Source: Pseudonocardiaceae bacterium
GTDB lineage: Bacteria > Actinomycetota > Actinomycetes > Mycobacteriales > Pseudonocardiaceae
Reading direction: 5' to 3'
DNA: 6,488 bases
Assembly: GCA_025937115.1 (NCBI GenBank)
Contig: JAICSB010000186.1
Coordinates: 1 to 6,488, forward strand
The notes below the pieces were generated by a model. That model did not search any database, was not told the DNA's origin, and saw only the letters and a list, made by a program, of their open reading frames with translations. How positions within the stretch are numbered: the stretch's first letter is position 1; each line of letters opens with the position of its first letter. Shown here piece after piece: positions 3,918-6,488 of this stretch. The position numbers and the translations under genes are program-made.

Positions 3918-6488
3918 TCACCTCGCGTGCGGTACGGCGAAGGACTGGGCTGCCGACTCCGCACTCTCCGCCAGCTCTGTGGCGGGCGGTCCGGCAGGAC
4001 GTGAAGCGGCCCGACGGCGCCGCGCCATCGTGCGAGTCGCCGGCTGCGTGGGCACCGTCGGCGCGTCGGCCGCCGGTGCCTCCATGTCATCCGGGGCGAC
4101 AGGGTCTACCGCGATCTGGTCCGCGGCGACGTGGTCCGCGGCGGCTTGATCAGCCGCGGCTTGATCAGCCGCGATGTCTGCCCCGGGCAGCCCCTCGATC
4201 ACTGTCTGTTCCGCTGCTGCGGCGACAGCCCCTGTCCCCCGTCCCCGGGACTTAACCCGACGGCCGTTCCCGTTGCCGGAGTCCCGGGCCCCCGAAGGCA
4301 CGCCCGACACCGCAGCAGACACCGCTGCCGGAGCCGGCTGGCGCACGTTCACCGGCTCCGCGGATACCAGCACTCCGCGACCCTTACAGTGCTCGCAGGT
4401 GCTGGAATACGCCTCCAGCAGCCCGGTGCCCACCTTCTTACGGGTCATCTGGACCAGCCCGAGCGAGGTCACCTCAGCGACCTGGTGGCGGGTGCGGTCC
4501 CGACCCAGGCATTCGGTCAACCGGCGTAGCACCAGGTCCCGGTTGGATTCGAGCACCATGTCGATGAAGTCGATCACGATGATCCCGCCGATGTCCCGCA
4601 GCCGCAGTTGCCTGATTATCTCTTCAGCGGCTTCGAGGTTGTTGCGCGTCACTGTCTCTTCGAGGTTGCCGCCCGACCCGGTGAACTTGCCGGTGTTGAC
4701 GTCGACCACGGTCATCGCCTCGGTGCGATCGATGACCAGGTATCCGCCGGAGGGCAGCCACACCTTACGGTCCAGCGCCTTGATGATCTGTTCGTCGATC
4801 CGGAACTCGGTGAACACGTCGGCCACGCCAGCGTACCTACGCACCCTGGGCATCAGCTCCGGAGCCACGTGCTTGACGTAACCCTCGACGGTGTCCCATG
4901 CCCCGTCGCCCTGAACAACCAACTCGCGGAAGTCCTCGGTGAACAGGTCCCGGACCACCTTCACCAGTAGGTCCGGCTCCTCATAAAGCAGCTCCGGTCC
5001 GGCGGGCTTGCCGCGAGCATTGCCGGCGGAAGCACCCGACTTGGTTTGGATAACCTCCCACTGAGCCTGCAACCGGCGGACGTCGCGAGCTAGCTCCTCC
5101 TCGCTGACTCCTTCGGAAGCAGTGCGGATGATCACGCCGGCATCCTCGGGGACGATCCGCTTGAGCACCTCCTTGAGGCGCTTGCGCTCGGTGTCCGGAA
5201 GCTTGCGGCTGATCCCGGTGGCCCGACCATCCGGCACGTAAACCAAAAACCGGCCAGGCAGGCTGATCTGGGTGGTCAGCCGGGCACCCTTGTGGCCCAC
5301 TGGATCCTTTGTGACCTGCACGAGAATGCTGTCGCCGCTCGACAGTGCCTGCTCGATGCGGCGCGCTTTGCCCTCGAGCCCGGCTGCGTCCCAGTCCACC
5401 TCGCCGGCGTAGAGCACCGCGTTGCGGCCCCGGCCGATGTCTACGAAGGCGGCCTCCATCGACGGCAACACATTTTGCACCCTGCCGAGATAGACGTTGC
5501 CGACCAGCGAGCCCGAGCCGGACGTGGTGACGAAGTGCTCCACCAGGACGTCGTCCTCAAGCACCGCGATCTGAATGCGCTCAGGGCGCTCTCGCACCAC
5601 CATGGTGCGCTCGACGGCCTCGCGCCGGGCCAGGAACTCCGACTCGGACAGGATCGACACCCGCCGCCGGCCGGCCTCCCGACCGTCGCGTCGGCGCTGC
5701 CGCTTGGCCTCCAGACGGGTCGAGCCCCGGATGGACTGGACCTCGTCCTCAACGGGCGGACTGCTGCTCTTGCTGTCCCGGACATGCACGACGGTGTCCG
5801 GTGGATCATCTTCGCCGACGACGACGTCCTCGTCACCGCCGTCTCGACGGCGTCTGCGGCGACGGCGACGGCGAGCCACGCTCTCGCCAGGCTCTTCGGC
5901 CGTCACTTCCTCGGTCGGCCCGTCCGAGGAGTCTTGTTCGTCAGGTTCGTCTGAGACGTTGTCACCCTGCTCGGCGGCACCGTCGTCGCCGGCTCTGCCT
6001 CGACCTCGGCCACGGCGGCCCCGCCGGCGACGGCGACGGCTGGCGCTGTCGCTCTCCGCCTCGTCCGCGCCGGGTTCGCCCTCACTGTCGTCCTTCTCGT
6101 CGTTCTCGTCGTCGAGGAGATCAGGCTTGTCAGCAACGGCGGGCTGCGGGGTCGGCGACAGGAACACCGGCACAGCCGCGTTGAACACCGCCGGCGGTGC
6201 CGGCGAATTGAATACCACCGGCGGCGCCGGTGACGTCAATAACGGTGTCTCCGGCGCACTCTGCTGCGCCACCTCGTCGAGCTCCGTTAGCTCTGGCTCG
6301 GGATCCGGCAGCAGTACCGCAAGTGCCCGCATCGCCGTCTCGCGGTCGATGCTGGACTGCGCGCTGCTTACCACGATGCCGAGCTCAGCCAGCGCGCCGA
6401 TGACCTCCTTGCTGCTCACCGCAAGGAGCTTGGCCAGGGCATGCACCCGCAGCTTCCTGGGCAGCGAGTCTGCTAGATCAGCCCGGCC
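3918..6488 (-). CDS. rne: Ribonuclease E/G (5' end beyond window)
   Basis: An endoribonuclease that cleaves single-stranded AU-rich RNA in mRNA decay and rRNA/tRNA maturation. 856 residues are visible, and the frame is open through the right edge. Residues here are counted from the in-frame GTG at 6446. That GTG is not the true start: the 14 codons before it (ending LADSLPRKLR) belong to the same conserved domain. Order: an IF2_N-like segment (about -7 to 41); a Pro/acidic linker; Arg blocks at 137-151 and 192-201 between acidic stretches; an S1 RNA-binding domain (about 312-396); a 5'-sensor region with GVIIRTASEG (437-446); and a DNase I-like catalytic part with VVDVNTG (D582, N584) and VIDFIDM (D626), matching the E. 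coli catalytic residues D303, N305 and D346. The zinc-link CEHC follows (C684, C687). The tail (700-842) is Ala-rich with 5-residue repeats and a second basic patch (809-812). The stop is TGA at 3918. The central core between two disordered arms is the actinobacterial layout. Confidence 0.97.
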   Translation of the reverse strand, partial: GRADLADSLPRKLRVHALAKLLAVSSKEVIGALAELGIVVSSAQSSIDRETAMRALAVLLPDPEPELTELDEVAQQSAPETPLLTSPAPPVVFNSPAPPAVFNAAVPVFLSPTPQPAVADKPDLLDDENDEKDDSEGEPGADEAESDSASRRRRRRGRRGRGRGRAGDDGAAEQGDNVSDEPDEQDSSDGPTEEVTAEEPGESVARRRRRRRRRRDGGDEDVVVGEDDPPDTVVHVRDSKSSSPPVEDEVQSIRGSTRLEAKRQRRRDGREAGRRRVSILSESEFLARREAVERTMVVRERPERIQIAVLEDDVLVEHFVTTSGSGSLVGNVYLGRVQNVLPSMEAAFVDIGRGRNAVLYAGEVDWDAAGLEGKARRIEQALSSGDSILVQVTKDPVGHKGARLTTQISLPGRFLVYVPDGRATGISRKLPDTERKRLKEVLKRIVPEDAGVIIRTASEGVSEEELARDVRRLQAQWEVIQTKSGASAGNARGKPAGPELLYEEPDLLVKVVRDLFTEDFRELVVQGDGAWDTVEGYVKHVAPELMPRVRRYAGVADVFTEFRIDEQIIKALDRKVWLPSGGYLVIDRTEAMTVVDVNTGKFTGSGGNLEETVTRNNLEAAEEIIRQLRLRDIGGIIVIDFIDMVLESNRDLVLRRLTECLGRDRTRHQVAEVTSLGLVQMTRKKVGTGLLEAYSSTCEHCKGRGVLVSAEPVNVRQPAPAAVSAAVSGVPSGARDSGNGNGRRVKSRGRGTGAVAAAAEQTVIEGLPGADIAADQAAADQAAADHVAADQIAVDPVAPDDMEAPAADAPTVPTQPATRTMARRRRAASRPAGPPATELAESAESAAQSFAVPHAR
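4111..4185 (-). repeat. 15-bp tandem repeats encoding AADQA-type pentapeptides in RNase E tail
   Basis: Five consecutive 15-base units starting at 4111. The units at 4141-4155 and 4156-4170 are identical (GCGGCTTGATCAGCC on the plus strand). The two to the left (4111-4125, 4126-4140) share GTCCGCG ends and differ from each other at few positions. The unit at 4171-4185 is more degenerate. They encode AADQA, AADQA, AADHV and AADQI, with degenerate flanks GADIA and AVDPV, at about residues 755-783 of RNase E. The frame is kept, so this is a coding microrepeat expansion in a disordered arm. Confidence 0.85.
6180..6233 (-). repeat. Duplicated 27-bp unit in RNase E N-terminal linker
   Basis: Two adjacent 27-base units (6180-6206 and 6207-6233) encode SPAPPAVFN and SPAPPVVFN, with third-position changes between them. 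The duplication lies in the Pro-rich linker between the IF2_N-like domain and the first acidic/Arg block. It looks like in-frame slippage or duplication in a region under weak constraint. Confidence 0.75.

Noticed and set aside
4174..4881. A 235-codon plus-strand open frame inside rne
   Set aside because: Antisense shadow of the RNase E catalytic core and tail; Ser/Arg-rich translation with no domain pattern.
5292..5954. A 220-codon plus-strand open frame inside rne
   Set aside because: Antisense to the S1 domain and Arg-rich arm of rne. Its open length is explained by the codon bias of the real gene.
6444..6446. GTG at 6446 as the rne start
   Set aside because: Codons upstream of it to the window edge encode the beginning of the same IF2_N-like domain, so the gene starts beyond the window.
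1..6488. Mobile elements, CRISPR arrays, tRNA or rRNA genes
   Set aside because: No transposase or integrase motifs, no spaced repeats of CRISPR type and no tRNA or rRNA signatures were seen. The short repeats found are coding repeats within rne.

Overview
The window is a GC-rich (roughly two-thirds G+C by eye) chromosomal segment from an actinomycete-type bacterium, with every gene on the minus strand. In transcription order (right to left) it holds rne (RNase E/G, 5' end beyond the right edge), rplU (L21), rpmA (L27), obg (CgtA GTPase), proB (glutamate 5-kinase) and the first 122 codons of a proA-like gene that runs off the left edge. The actinobacterial assignment rests on the gene order rne-rplU-rpmA-obg-proB, on GTG starts, on the actinobacterial layout of the RNase E (long acidic/arginine-rich arms around a central catalytic core), and on close resemblance from memory of Obg and the ProB C-terminus to mycobacterial proteins. 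It is probably not Mycobacterium, because a proA-like gene directly follows proB, whereas in M. tuberculosis nadE follows proB and proA lies elsewhere.

Layout: 3918-6488 is rne, open through the right edge. 3750-3917 is a 168-base gap with a strong GC hairpin that may end rne transcripts and act as the rplU leader. 3444-3749 is rplU and 3102-3359 is rpmA, separated by 84 bases that contain a small hairpin. 2988-3101 contains a textbook intrinsic terminator on the minus strand. 1536-2987 is obg, whose stop overlaps the proB start (GTGA). 439-1539 is proB. 369-438 is a 70-base gap with a large hairpin, and 1-368 is the proA-like 5' part. No stretch of 300 bases lacks a gene.

The genes form two functional modules. 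The first covers ribosome and RNA: RNase E for mRNA decay and rRNA processing, L21 and L27 of the 50S subunit, and Obg, a 50S assembly/stress GTPase. The second covers the first two steps of proline synthesis: ProB phosphorylates glutamate and ProA reduces the product to glutamate-5-semialdehyde. The terminator after rpmA suggests that rplU-rpmA and obg-proB-proA are at least partly separate transcription units.

This is essentially a conserved housekeeping locus. I found no mobile element, CRISPR array, tRNA/rRNA gene or new defence-like system. The points worth a second look are the IF2_N-like domain at the start of RNase E, the repeats and Arg blocks in its arms, the divergent ProA-like N-terminus, and the structured intergenic RNAs.
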